DNA of 64,000 nucleotides from DYJE01 sp041660385 (GTDB taxonomy: Bacteria; Desulfobacterota; Desulfobacteria; Desulfobacterales; Desulfolunaceae), in the NCBI GenBank assembly GCA_041660385.1, contig JBAZWJ010000002.1, positions 124,001 through 188,000 on the forward strand. The letters are read 5' to 3'. Shown here piece after piece: positions 26,332 through 35,122 of this stretch (the stretch's first letter is position 1; every line of letters begins with the position of its first letter). The translations under genes were made by a program, and so were the position numbers. Below the pieces are notes generated by a model. The model saw only the letters and a program-made list of their open reading frames with translations. It was not told the DNA's origin and searched no databases.

Positions 26332-27801
26332 TCACGATCTTTCTTTGATTCTTTTTTCAATTCCCGATGTGCTGTACCCTTCAACAAGGGGGATTAACGC
26401 GATTTTCCCTCCATAGGATTCCACAAGACCTTTTCCCACCACATCTTCAGGCTTGTAATCCGAACCTTTGACAAGGATATCCGGCTTTAATATGGAAAGA
26501 AGTTCAAGTGGGGTGTCCTCTTGGAAAATCACCACAAGGTCCACACAGGAAAGAGCGCTGAGCATGGCAGACCTGTCGCCCTGGGACAGAATGGGGCGAG
26601 TCGGCCCTTTTAACCTTGTAACCGAATCGTCGCTGTTCAAACCCACCACCAGTCGTTTTCCCAAGGCCCTTGATTTTCGTAAAAGATCCACATGTCCCGG
26701 ATGAAGAAGGTCAAAACAGCCGTTGGTGAAAACAACCGTTTCTCCTTGTGATTTCCAGGCATCAATCCTTGTTCTGGCCGATTGAACCGTATCCAGCTTT
26801 GTTTCAACCGGGAGCTGGCCAATGCCATGCTGATGGCTGAGGTTTGTACTGAGTTCAAGCTCAGTGAAGGATATGGGTTGTGTTCCTACTTTTCCAACAA
26901 CGATACCGGCGGCCATATTGGCCAGGCTGGCTGCTTTGATAAATGTCAGACCCCCAGCAATTCCACAAGCCAGTGTTGCAATCACAGTGTCACCAGCACC
27001 GGAAACATCGAATACTTCACGGGCCTGGGTTTGCAGAAATTCAGGCGGAGCATCGGAATCCACCACACACATTCCTTTGGGGCCACGGGTCATCACCAGG
27101 CATTTTACTTTGTATCGTTTTTTTATGCGTGTCACCTTGTCACAGAGGATCTGTTCATCGTGATCTACGGCTGTTTCGGCAATAGTTTCAAGTTCCGAGG
27201 TGTTGGGGGTGATGCAGGTTGCTCCTGTGTATCGCTCCCAGTCTTTACCTTTGGGATCTACAAGCGACGGGATTCTGTATTTCTTGCACAGGGAGATGAT
27301 CTCCTGGCACAGGCCGGGCGTCTGTAAGATACCTTTGCCGTAATCGGAGAGGATGACGGCTTCAGCCAGAGGAATTTTATCTTCGAAAATGGCGAGAAAT
27401 TCTTTTTTTGCCGTTTCGGACAGAACAGAAGTATCCTCGTTGTCGAGTCTGAAAAGTTGCTGCTGCTTTGCCATGATCCGTGTTTTTGTTGTGGTTGCCC
27501 TTTGTTTGTCTAAAAGAAAGGCTGTTTCGATTCGGCTTTCACGGCACAGATTTTCTAAAATTGCACCGTCTTCATCATCTCCCCGTATTCCAATAAGAAC
27601 GGCGGTGCATGATAGACCGGCCAGATTAGCCGCCACATTACCAGCTCCGCCAATGGCCTCTGTTTTTTGTGCTACCCGCACAACCGGCACCGGTGCCTCA
27701 GGCGAAATACGGCTGACTTCTCCCCAGATATACCGGTCGAGCATCACGTCTCCAACAACGATGATCTGATGGTTTACTAAATGCATGAGATGATTGGGCA
27801 T
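26332..27801 (-). CDS. hldE: Bifunctional heptose-7-phosphate kinase / heptose-1-phosphate adenylyltransferase
   Basis: This is a 489-residue fusion enzyme that makes ADP-heptose for the LPS inner core. The N-terminal two-thirds is a PfkB-type kinase: 'GDVMLDRYIWGEVSRISPEAP', 'AIGGAGNVAANLA', and the catalytic 'DVSGAGDTVIA'. The C-terminal third is a nucleotidyltransferase with 'TNGCFDLLHPGHVDLL' (HxGH) and 'VGLNSDDSVTRLKGPTRP'. It confirms a Gram-negative with heptose-containing LPS. The stop is about 26 bp from the 80-bp repeat. An unrecognised gene at 28029-28988 lies upstream on the same strand behind two palindromes. Confidence 0.93.
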   Translation of the reverse strand: MPNHLMHLVNHQIIVVGDVMLDRYIWGEVSRISPEAPVPVVRVAQKTEAIGGAGNVAANLAGLSCTAVLIGIRGDDEDGAILENLCRESRIETAFLLDKQRATTTKTRIMAKQQQLFRLDNEDTSVLSETAKKEFLAIFEDKIPLAEAVILSDYGKGILQTPGLCQEIISLCKKYRIPSLVDPKGKDWERYTGATCITPNTSELETIAETAVDHDEQILCDKVTRIKKRYKVKCLVMTRGPKGMCVVDSDAPPEFLQTQAREVFDVSGAGDTVIATLACGIAGGLTFIKAASLANMAAGIVVGKVGTQPISFTELELSTNLSHQHGIGQLPVETKLDTVQSARTRIDAWKSQGETVVFTNGCFDLLHPGHVDLLRKSRALGKRLVVGLNSDDSVTRLKGPTRPILSQGDRSAMLSALSCVDLVVIFQEDTPLELLSILKPDILVKGSDYKPEDVVGKGLVESYGGKIALIPLVEGYSTSGIEKRIKERS

Positions 27802-27845
27802 GTGACCTCTCTTTATTAAACATAGCGCAAAAATTCGTTACGTAA

Positions 27846-27895
27846 GTAGGGTGAGCTTTCGCCCACCATATGTGGTGGGCGAAAGCTCACCCTAC
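27846..27895. repeat. 50-bp near-perfect palindrome
   Basis: Two 23-bp arms, beginning GTAGGGTGAGCTTTCGCCCA and ending in its complement, surround TATG. It lies 45 bp upstream of hldE. It has no T-run on either side and no coding potential. The 'GTAGGG...CCCTAC' ends are shared with other palindromes in the window, which suggests a dispersed extragenic repeat rather than a terminator. In RNA it would form a very stable hairpin in the hldE leader. Confidence 0.8.
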
Positions 27896-27978
27896 GGCAT
27901 GTTATTTCATGCACTCTGAGTATATAGCAGGGGCTGTTTCCAAACCCACATTAAAATCTTTAAAAATTGTGACGTCAC

Positions 27979-28001
27979 GGGGCAGGTTTGGAACCTGCCC
28001 C
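27979..28001. repeat. Extragenic palindrome of the GGGGCAGGTT family
   Basis: GGGGCAGGTT-TGG-AACCTGCCCC, a perfect 10-bp inverted repeat, followed by TAC. Similar units occur at 41404-41427 and 41507-41527. It lies just after the stop of the gene at 28029-28988 (read leftward), so it could end that transcript, but no T-run follows. Confidence 0.75.
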
Positions 28002-28028
28002 TACAAGTCCCCTTCATAACATAAGATA

Positions 28029-28988
28029 TCATGAAACCCGACCCGCTGCTTCTTCGTGTATGGCTGAAGCGAGCAAGGGAATCATGATCTCATGGTGTCC
28101 TGTGATGGAGTATCCTTTTCCACCTGAAAGGGTGGGTCTTTGAACCACGTTGACGCCGGGTCGGTAATGCTGGATCATGTCGAAATTCGCTGTGGTGAAA
28201 TTTTTTACCTTGTGACCCAGATTTCGTGCAAGGGACAAGGCTTTCAAAAACACCTCGGGCATAACCACAGCACTGCCAAGGTTAAGGACCACACCTCCGT
28301 CACCAAGCATTGAAACTGTTCGGGCAAATATACGGAAATCCCTCATGGATGCTTTGCCTATGGAGCATCCATCCGCATCTGGGTGTTGATGGACAATGTC
28401 GGTGCCGATGGCCACATGGAGTGTGTAAGGAATATCCAGCAAAAAAGATCGTGCAAGAAGAGCCCTGTTCGCATAAGGAGCTTTTTCCTCAATAAGCATG
28501 GCTCCTGCCGCCTGACCAAAACCTTCGGTGCCCGAAGCAGACCTGACGGCAGCTCCGTTCACCAATGCCGCTGTATCTCTTGCCATGCCGAATGAGCCGT
28601 CTTCCAGCTGGCTTGCCACATCTTCCGATGTGTGTCCGAAGCGGGCCAGTTCAGTATCATGGATGCAGGCAGAGCCGTTGGACGCAAAATGGGTGATGTA
28701 TCCTTTTTCAGCAAGATCGGCGAGAACAGGGCTGCATCCTGTTTTAATCACATGGCCTCCCAGCATGACGATCACCGGTTTATTCAAGGTTCTGGCACGG
28801 ACAACTGACTTGGCGATCTGCTTCAGATCCTCTGCTTTTAAAATTGATGGGAGAGATTTCAGGAAATCAGACATACTCATGCCGACGTATGGAGGTTTAG
28901 CTTCAAGATCAGTAGTAACTTTAGACACGCGGTCCTTTGCCGAATAGGTTTTTACAGCTGTCACATCGATTTCTTCGTATCGGCGCAT
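28029..28988 (-). CDS. Conserved protein of unknown function, possibly deoxyhypusine-synthase-like fold
   Basis: This is a 319-residue soluble protein, taking the ATG at 28988 (AAAGGA about ten bases upstream) rather than a longer frame to 29054. I do not recognise a named family with confidence. Notable strings are 'PVIVMLGGHVIKTGCSPVLADLA', 'THFASNGSACIHDTELA' and 'GHTSEDVASQLEDGSFGMA'. These glycine-rich, 'G..P.L.DL...G.I....NG...IHD' patterns recall the NAD-binding core of deoxyhypusine/homospermidine synthase-like enzymes, but that is a weak analogy. It lies upstream of hldE on the same strand; no shared pathway can be shown. Confidence 0.6.
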   Translation of the reverse strand: MRRYEEIDVTAVKTYSAKDRVSKVTTDLEAKPPYVGMSMSDFLKSLPSILKAEDLKQIAKSVVRARTLNKPVIVMLGGHVIKTGCSPVLADLAEKGYITHFASNGSACIHDTELARFGHTSEDVASQLEDGSFGMARDTAALVNGAAVRSASGTEGFGQAAGAMLIEEKAPYANRALLARSFLLDIPYTLHVAIGTDIVHQHPDADGCSIGKASMRDFRIFARTVSMLGDGGVVLNLGSAVVMPEVFLKALSLARNLGHKVKNFTTANFDMIQHYRPGVNVVQRPTLSGGKGYSITGHHEIMIPLLASAIHEEAAGRVS

Positions 28989-29126
28989 GGAACGGGTTTC
29001 CTTTCGTGAAATAGAAAATTGTCTTTGTCGGGGAGAATTATAAACCCATCTCAAACACTTTCGATGAACGTTTCATCACTCACTCTTTATTCGAATTTCA
29101 TCAAAAATTGAAGTATAAATTCATGT

Positions 29127-30038
29127 TCAGGACAACAGACGGATGACATTTTCCATGGAATCATTGCTCTCATGACATCCCAGATCAATTTCAGATACCC
29201 TGTTATCTCCCATATCCAGCCATCCGTAAAGACTGGAAAGAATTCTTCTAAGCATGATCATGTTGTCTTCGATTATGTCCGGAGACGAAGGTGGGATTCT
29301 GAAACCTTGAAGCATGAGGGTCTCCATGGTGTTCTTTTTCATCATGCCTTCGGAGGCCCTTATCTGTTCAAGTGTTTTTTGAAAGGACCGAAGTCGTAAT
29401 ATCAGGGCCTCTTTCAGATCTTCTTCCTCGCCAGAACAGACCATAATCAAGAGGGCAAGGTTCAGATGCTCCGGATACTTTAAACCAAAGCTGCTGGATT
29501 CTCTGAAGAACAAGCTTAAAAAAGACTCGTTACGTTTGTTCATAGGACATGCAGTCTGCCTGAGTTGAACACAGGTTTTTATTTTCCATTTTTCAGTCAA
29601 CCATTGTTTCATATCGTCCAAAAGGGAACCGGGAATTGTATAGGTGATTCGAAGTTTTTTTATATAAAGCTGGATGGTTTCATGTGTCACAGCAAACGAA
29701 ATGGGGAAGGGTTCATCCGGAAAATAAACAGGGATTCTGGCTACATTTTTATAAACAGTGTTCGAAAGCTCATGTTCGTCTTCGGAACTGAATACTTTAT
29801 CACTGATCAGATGTTCGAGTTTTTCCATCATGATAAGATCGGGTGATACAACAAGCTCAAGGAAAAGGTTCAGGTCATCCTCCCTACCCGGATTCTTCAT
29901 ATCTTCCAATGCTTCCCGGGTCGTAACGGAAAACGTGGACGAAAGAAAGTGAAGAAGCCCACTGTCCAGAGTGAATCCCAATTTTATCATGTCCATGATT
30001 TCGTTACATAGCATCTTAAGATCTACGGAATCTGTCAT
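29127..30038 (-). CDS. Hypothetical protein
   Basis: This is a 303-residue soluble protein that I do not recognise. It is mainly alpha-helical and rich in Leu, Glu and Met, with no signal peptide, membrane segment or catalytic motif. It lies 12 bp after the LOG-family gene (transcribed leftward), so the two are probably co-transcribed. The tight packing and normal codon use support a real gene. No function is proposed. Confidence 0.65.
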   Translation of the reverse strand: MTDSVDLKMLCNEIMDMIKLGFTLDSGLLHFLSSTFSVTTREALEDMKNPGREDDLNLFLELVVSPDLIMMEKLEHLISDKVFSSEDEHELSNTVYKNVARIPVYFPDEPFPISFAVTHETIQLYIKKLRITYTIPGSLLDDMKQWLTEKWKIKTCVQLRQTACPMNKRNESFLSLFFRESSSFGLKYPEHLNLALLIMVCSGEEEDLKEALILRLRSFQKTLEQIRASEGMMKKNTMETLMLQGFRIPPSSPDIIEDNMIMLRRILSSLYGWLDMGDNRVSEIDLGCHESNDSMENVIRLLS

Positions 30039-30050
30039 AATAGTATTTCC

Positions 30051-30632
30051 TTATGTTTCCTCATGTCCAATCCATTTTTCAACGTTTGGTGCTACATAAT
30101 TGGATAAACGTTCCAGAAGTATACCAGAATCTGTTTCAACCATAAGCATGGACCTTTGAGGCTGGTTTACGAATCGCTCTGCAACCGTATGATCGAGAAA
30201 AGCGATTAGAGAGTCATAGTACCCGTCAATGTTCAGCATTCCAAACGGCTTTTTATGAAAACCAAGCTGAGCCCAGGTCCAGATTTCGAAAATTTCTTCC
30301 AGCGTCCCAATGCCTCCGGGAAGGGCAATGAACCCGTCCGCAAGTTCAGCCATCAGCATTTTTCTCTCATGCATGGAACCCGTGACGTGGAGTTCGCTTA
30401 GATGATGGTGGGCCACTTCCTTCTTTACAAGAGCTTCAGGGATGACGCCAACGGCCTGACCTCCATGCTCAAGAATTGTATCAGCCAGCACACCCATAAT
30501 TCCCACACTGGCTCCACCGTAGACAAGCTTTATGCCCCGTTCGGCAAGGACTCTTCCAAGGTGTCTGGCTGCATTTGAGTAAGTTTCGATTCTGCCTGGA
30601 CTTGAACCGCAGTAAACACATATACTTTTCAT
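30051..30632 (-). CDS. LOG-family nucleotide 5'-monophosphate phosphoribohydrolase
   Basis: This is a 193-residue protein of the TIGR00730/LOG family, with 'CVYCGSSPG' at the N terminus, 'YGGASVGIMGVLAD', 'MHERKMLMAELADGFIALPGG' and the signature PGGxGTxxE ('PGGIGTLEE'). Known members remove ribose 5-phosphate from nucleoside monophosphates, including cytokinin precursors. In bacteria without plant hosts the substrate is probably a purine monophosphate. A 12-bp gap separates it from the downstream hypothetical gene. Confidence 0.88.
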   Translation of the reverse strand: MKSICVYCGSSPGRIETYSNAARHLGRVLAERGIKLVYGGASVGIMGVLADTILEHGGQAVGVIPEALVKKEVAHHHLSELHVTGSMHERKMLMAELADGFIALPGGIGTLEEIFEIWTWAQLGFHKKPFGMLNIDGYYDSLIAFLDHTVAERFVNQPQRSMLMVETDSGILLERLSNYVAPNVEKWIGHEET

Positions 30633-30847
30633 TTTATCTCCGTTTTACAGCGCCATGAGAAAAAAAAATTATCACAATTTGCAAGTATAACGAATTATGT
30701 GAATTTTTCTGAGCACTTTATTTATTCTGTTCTAAATAGTCATATTTTTTACATTGATCATTTTATAATAAAAATATAGGTTCGGAAGTGGCCGGAACGA
30801 TGATCAAGACCAATTATTGCTAAAAATCCATTCAGGTAATACAATCT

Positions 30848-31726
30848 ATGACAGCACTTAAATGCTTTATCAGAACCGTTTACGATACATTGGAAAAAAT
30901 CTGGTCAGGTCCAAAGGGGCACAGACTTGCCAGTACGCTTCTTGTGGTTTTTTTTATCCTTGCACTGATTCTGGTTGAATTGAACGATCTCCAGCTGTTC
31001 GCTCCGGCTGTTTCAGGTTTGATACCGAAAAACCATCTGGCTGCTATTCAATCCACGTTGACGTTTCTTCTGATCATTGAGGTCATGGGGCTTATTTTCA
31101 GCCTTGTTGAGTCAGTGACCACGTCGGTGGGGCGGCAGCTTGAAATCTTGTCACTGATACTTCTGAGAAATGTTTTCAAAGAGATATCCCATTACAGCGA
31201 ACCACTTGTCTGGACACAGTTTGTTGATCATCTGGGATATCTTGCTGCCACGTCATTTTCAGCGTTGTTCATTTTCGCCGTTCTGGCTGTATTTTATCAT
31301 ATCAAGAAAGAAGAAGCACTTTCAGGATACGAGGAAGATAAAAAACAGTTCATTCTGGCGAAAAAAGCTGTTGCCATCGGTCTTTTAGTCTTCTTTCATA
31401 TCATTCTTATCAAGCATTTTTATCTTTATATCACTGGAGGCCATGACATTGACCCCTTTGAAGCCCTTTACACCCTTCTTATTATCAGCGATATCCTGAT
31501 TCTTTTCATCTCCATGCGATATGGGCACGACTACAGGATAGCTTTCAGGAATTCGGGTTTTGCCGTGGTGACTGTTTTCATAAGGGTGTCCCTGATTGCC
31601 AGCCCATACTACAGCGCGATGATTGGTTCGGGTGCTGCTGTTTTTGCTCTGGGGACGCTGTACGTTTATAGTTATTCGATTCGGATTGACGGTGAGATGC
31701 GAAATCTGAAAAATGACAGCGTTTAA
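30848..31726 (+). CDS. Multi-pass membrane protein of unknown function
   Basis: This is a 292-residue protein with about seven hydrophobic segments: residues about 28-45, 70-90, 132-155, 175-195, 208-225, 238-255 and 258-278. No transport or enzyme motif is visible, and I do not recognise the family. A strong hairpin terminator follows its stop by five bases. It is transcribed away from the LOG gene, with a 215-bp AT-rich region in between that should hold both promoters. Confidence 0.65.
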   Translation: MTALKCFIRTVYDTLEKIWSGPKGHRLASTLLVVFFILALILVELNDLQLFAPAVSGLIPKNHLAAIQSTLTFLLIIEVMGLIFSLVESVTTSVGRQLEILSLILLRNVFKEISHYSEPLVWTQFVDHLGYLAATSFSALFIFAVLAVFYHIKKEEALSGYEEDKKQFILAKKAVAIGLLVFFHIILIKHFYLYITGGHDIDPFEALYTLLIISDILILFISMRYGHDYRIAFRNSGFAVVTVFIRVSLIASPYYSAMIGSGAAVFALGTLYVYSYSIRIDGEMRNLKNDSV

Positions 31727-31730
31727 AAAC

Positions 31731-31765
31731 AAAAAACTCAAGAACATGATGTCCTTGAGTTTTTT
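31731..31765. terminator. Bidirectional intrinsic terminator
   Basis: AAAAAACTCAAG and CTTGAGTTTTTT pair around a short ACAT/ATGT inner stem. The A-run on one side and the T-run on the other give a proper terminator for both strands. It sits between the convergent membrane-protein gene (ending 31726) and the envelope operon (ending 31805), and so ends both. Confidence 0.88.
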
Positions 31766-31804
31766 ATTCTTTTTTATAAAGATTTGAAATAGGGGAGTGC
31801 TTAA

Positions 31805-33331
31805 TTATTTACCCGAAGCACAACCTCTTCCCACGTGAACTTTTTCAGGTTTTGTCTCGTTCATGGCCAATTCGAGTGAAGTAGTTGTTTTTTCTTTTGA
31901 GCGGTTTCCGGGTTTTACATTCGGAGCAGGTGAGTCATCGTCCAAGCTTGATAAGTCCCCTTTACTGTACATCTTTCTGTTAGACTGCACAGCGTCCAGA
32001 ATATCCTGATAAAAGATCAGTTCGTGGTTGTATACGTTCACTTTCGTGATGCTTTTATCAATGGATCTCTTTTTACAGTCTTCCCCTTTATAACAGGGTA
32101 CCAGTTCAACTAAACCCAGGAATTTGCCTTGTTCAAAAAGCTGGTAAACATCATATCTCAGCATGGTTCCCTTTTTAATGTTTTCGGTCTTTCCCAGTTC
32201 GTGATCCAGCATCATTCTTTTTTTTGTGTCTTTGCCGCTTGAGGCCATGATGTCGGTTTCATCGCTAAGCAGGTCTGTTTTGACAAGATTTAGTCCTTTG
32301 TCGATGATCGTGTCGTTTTTGACGTTTTTCATTTCATCGCTTTTCAGTCGTTTAAAATCTGTCACGGCAAAGCCTTTAAAAACACAGAGGCGTTCGAGGT
32401 TTATCGTTTTGTTATCCGCCGAAACAGAACCAAGAATCGTTCTATCCTTGAGATCAAGATCGTAACCACCTTTGATAATAGGGAATTTATAGGTCTGAAT
32501 GTATTGATTCTTATCGGTAGAAACAGGCCCGGTATTTCTGGAAAGATTTTTATAATTCCGCCTGTTGAAGAAATTGATGATTTCACTGAAATGGATACTG
32601 TTATCTTTGCCCTGGCCAAGGCCTGTGAATGTTTCTTTATAGTAGCTGAAGTAAGCCTTGTTGAATGGGCTTTCCTTGTCATAAGCGGGGATTCGTAAGT
32701 AAGCATTGATGGACTGAATATCCGAAGGGAAAAAGTATTTCGTTCGAATGGATAGGAACGTCAGATTTCCACTGACCATCTTGAACATGTTTTTTAACTC
32801 GGCAGTGAGAGGAAAATCTGTAAGTCTTCCTTCGATATCAATGAGCTTGATGCTGAAGTTCTGGGAAAAAATATTTTTATTCTGTAACAGATCGTAACTC
32901 ATGGCGAAATCGCCTGTTTTCATATAGGAATAGGCCAGCATTTGATAAATCTGGAGTTCCAGGTTGCTTGAAAACGTGGCACCGTTTTCATCCGTGTTAC
33001 CTGATGTATTCTTGAACGTGATGAATTCTTCAAAAAGTGCGTCAAGTTGGCCTTCGAAGTGTTTCAACTCCTTGGTATACTTTTCGACCTCCTCTACAGG
33101 CATGGTCTGGTCATCCTGGATATTCTGCCAGAATTTTGGATAGTCCCTTCTTATAAAGAGTTCGATGCCTTCAAGAAAAATTCTGCAATCGTCGTAGATG
33201 CTCTGAAGGTAGGATGATTTTAATTCCTGCATGGTGTCTTCTTTTTCAGCTGAAAAGAAAGCTGAAGGAAGAGCCAGAAGCAAAAAGGTAAATGATAGAC
33301 CGATGAAAAGATTACGCCATTTATGTTCCAT
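31805..33331 (-). CDS. Exported protein of unknown function (envelope operon, last gene)
   Basis: This is a 508-residue protein with an N-terminal signal ('LFIGLSFTFLLLALPSAFFSA'). The mature part is largely helical, with a TPR-like stretch 'LQIYQMLAYSYMKTGDFAMSYDLL', then a more beta-like middle and a Lys/Asp-rich, probably disordered tail. No family was recognised. It is the last gene of a six-gene minus-strand operon headed by ExbB-like and ExbD-like genes. It starts 40 bp after the 583-residue protein gene. A periplasmic part of that complex is the simplest reading. Confidence 0.65.
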   Translation of the reverse strand: MEHKWRNLFIGLSFTFLLLALPSAFFSAEKEDTMQELKSSYLQSIYDDCRIFLEGIELFIRRDYPKFWQNIQDDQTMPVEEVEKYTKELKHFEGQLDALFEEFITFKNTSGNTDENGATFSSNLELQIYQMLAYSYMKTGDFAMSYDLLQNKNIFSQNFSIKLIDIEGRLTDFPLTAELKNMFKMVSGNLTFLSIRTKYFFPSDIQSINAYLRIPAYDKESPFNKAYFSYYKETFTGLGQGKDNSIHFSEIINFFNRRNYKNLSRNTGPVSTDKNQYIQTYKFPIIKGGYDLDLKDRTILGSVSADNKTINLERLCVFKGFAVTDFKRLKSDEMKNVKNDTIIDKGLNLVKTDLLSDETDIMASSGKDTKKRMMLDHELGKTENIKKGTMLRYDVYQLFEQGKFLGLVELVPCYKGEDCKKRSIDKSITKVNVYNHELIFYQDILDAVQSNRKMYSKGDLSSLDDDSPAPNVKPGNRSKEKTTTSLELAMNETKPEKVHVGRGCASGK

Positions 33332-33370
33332 TTTATTTCAATCCCTTGTTGTCATGAGGTCATGAGATTT

Positions 33371-35122
33371 TTATTTTTTTGTTTCCTGATACCGTTTTAA
33401 AATAAGGTGCGCGTTGAATTCCTTTGGAATAACCGCATCCGGGCTGGTCTGGTATTTTTTCTGGAACTCCGTGTAAAGTTTCAGATAGGACTCAGCACCG
33501 GTTAATTTAAAAAAATTCATCCAGCCATTGGCTTCGCTGCCGTATGTTAAAGCCGTTTTCTCACATGGAGCCATGAATGATCGTCTAGCGTGGTACATGG
33601 CCAGTGACTCACTGCCTTCTTTTCTTGAGTAAAACATGGCTAACGCACTATGAATCACCGAAGCATATTCCCAGTAATTTGTGTCTTTGGAAACCAGCAG
33701 CGGTGTCAGTGTTTCCGCAATATCACTGTATAAATCCGAATTCTGGTCCAAACCTGAGCGACGTTTTTTGTCGAGGATATTAGCAAGTAAATAGGCCATA
33801 GTCAAACGTGAAGAGTTTTTAATACTACCGCCGGAAGAGCTCTCATTTTCCTGGAGACGCATGGAAAGCTGGCCGTACTGGTAGAGGACATCTTCCATCA
33901 GTCTCAGGTTGTCGATACCAACGCCAAAGAGAATCAATTCATTATAAATGATACTTCGGTAAGGAATGTTGTATTTCACATTCTTTCCTGCATCGTCATA
34001 AAATTTACGGTACAGTTCGAACAGCTCGTTTTTCGGAAGGGAAAAGTTGAGATCCCTTGTTACCACAAATCCGCGTCTGGCAAGGTAGAGGCTGACGATG
34101 AAATTCGTATTGTTCGAGTCTTTGGTTGCTTCGATGCTGTAGTGTTCGTAAAAGTTCGGCTGGCCTATACCCGTTTCTTTCTGGAGTATCGCCAACCGGT
34201 TGAGCAATGTTCGTGTCTGTGAATCAAGAAGGGGGTCTTTTTCGTTTAGATTCCGTATGTACCTTCCAAAAAAATGGTAGCGCATGTAAAGTTCATATAA
34301 GGAAAACAAGGTTTTTGAAGAGGGTGCATAGACTCCAGGCCCTCTGTTGGTTTTGAAGCGGCTTTTCCATAATGTATCGAGCCAGTTCCATGTTTTTTTG
34401 TCGTAAAGATTCGAAAGATCCCGGGATTGTGAAATGTCGCCCCATTCACCGGCGAGTTTTTCACACTCCAGCATCATGGAGAGAAAATAAACGTTAAGGT
34501 ACAGATCAGGTATGTTGCGGAACTTGAAGCTCACATCGTCCGTGGCCTTAAGAAGGGTTTTGCCTTGGACAATCATGTCCGAGGAACCGGATGAGGAATT
34601 AATAAAGGATTTTAAATAGTATTCGGAAAGAAAGAGATACTGTTCAAGCTCTTTATTCTTTATCGGGATTTCGTCGACCATGGTGAGTTGGCCGGGCCTG
34701 GTAAGGCCGTATTTCTCGTTGAGGAAATGAAGATAAAGAAGAAAATATTCATAGGCCATGTCGAATTTTATCCGCTGGGCCTCTTCGCCTTCCTGGGTTG
34801 TTTCATTTTTCTTTGTCAGACCTTCTATGTTCGAAACAATGGTTTTAATATCATCCATCGGGAGCAGAAAACTCTGGCCAGGAATATAGGACAACATGTC
34901 CATGTGCTTGCTGTCCGCTCTCCCGTGACTCATAATCTTCCGTTTATCCGATGTAATTACAACGGTTTGTTTGGCCGGAGTGATATGTTTGACCGAATGG
35001 AGGAGGTATACGCTTTTTGCATGTTTTTTGAAATCGTCGATGTATTCAGCATGAACAACGGTTGCGATAAATCCGATGATGAATACCTGTAAGAACAATG
35101 ATTTTAACGTGCTGCGAATCAT
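33371..35122 (-). CDS. Exported helical protein of unknown function (envelope operon)
   Basis: This is a 583-residue protein with a clear signal peptide ('LKSLFLQVFIIGFIATVVHA', cut before EYIDD). The mature part is alpha-helical throughout, with TPR-like helices near the C terminus ('SLAMYHARRSFMAPCEKTALTYGS', 'ESYLKLYTEF', 18-40 residues apart). No catalytic motif or known family was recognised. Its start overlaps the stop of the upstream 711-residue protein by four bases, so the two are translationally coupled and probably needed in equal amounts. Confidence 0.65.
   Translation of the reverse strand: MIRSTLKSLFLQVFIIGFIATVVHAEYIDDFKKHAKSVYLLHSVKHITPAKQTVVITSDKRKIMSHGRADSKHMDMLSYIPGQSFLLPMDDIKTIVSNIEGLTKKNETTQEGEEAQRIKFDMAYEYFLLYLHFLNEKYGLTRPGQLTMVDEIPIKNKELEQYLFLSEYYLKSFINSSSGSSDMIVQGKTLLKATDDVSFKFRNIPDLYLNVYFLSMMLECEKLAGEWGDISQSRDLSNLYDKKTWNWLDTLWKSRFKTNRGPGVYAPSSKTLFSLYELYMRYHFFGRYIRNLNEKDPLLDSQTRTLLNRLAILQKETGIGQPNFYEHYSIEATKDSNNTNFIVSLYLARRGFVVTRDLNFSLPKNELFELYRKFYDDAGKNVKYNIPYRSIIYNELILFGVGIDNLRLMEDVLYQYGQLSMRLQENESSSGGSIKNSSRLTMAYLLANILDKKRRSGLDQNSDLYSDIAETLTPLLVSKDTNYWEYASVIHSALAMFYSRKEGSESLAMYHARRSFMAPCEKTALTYGSEANGWMNFFKLTGAESYLKLYTEFQKKYQTSPDAVIPKEFNAHLILKRYQETKK

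Noticed and set aside
27353..27769. Plus-strand frames opposite hldE (also 26782-27327)
   Set aside because: hldE motifs run through both domains on the minus strand. The antisense frames are low-complexity and unlike protein.
27846..28001. Palindromes considered as a CRISPR array
   Set aside because: The units differ in sequence and are not regularly spaced, and there are no cas genes in the window.
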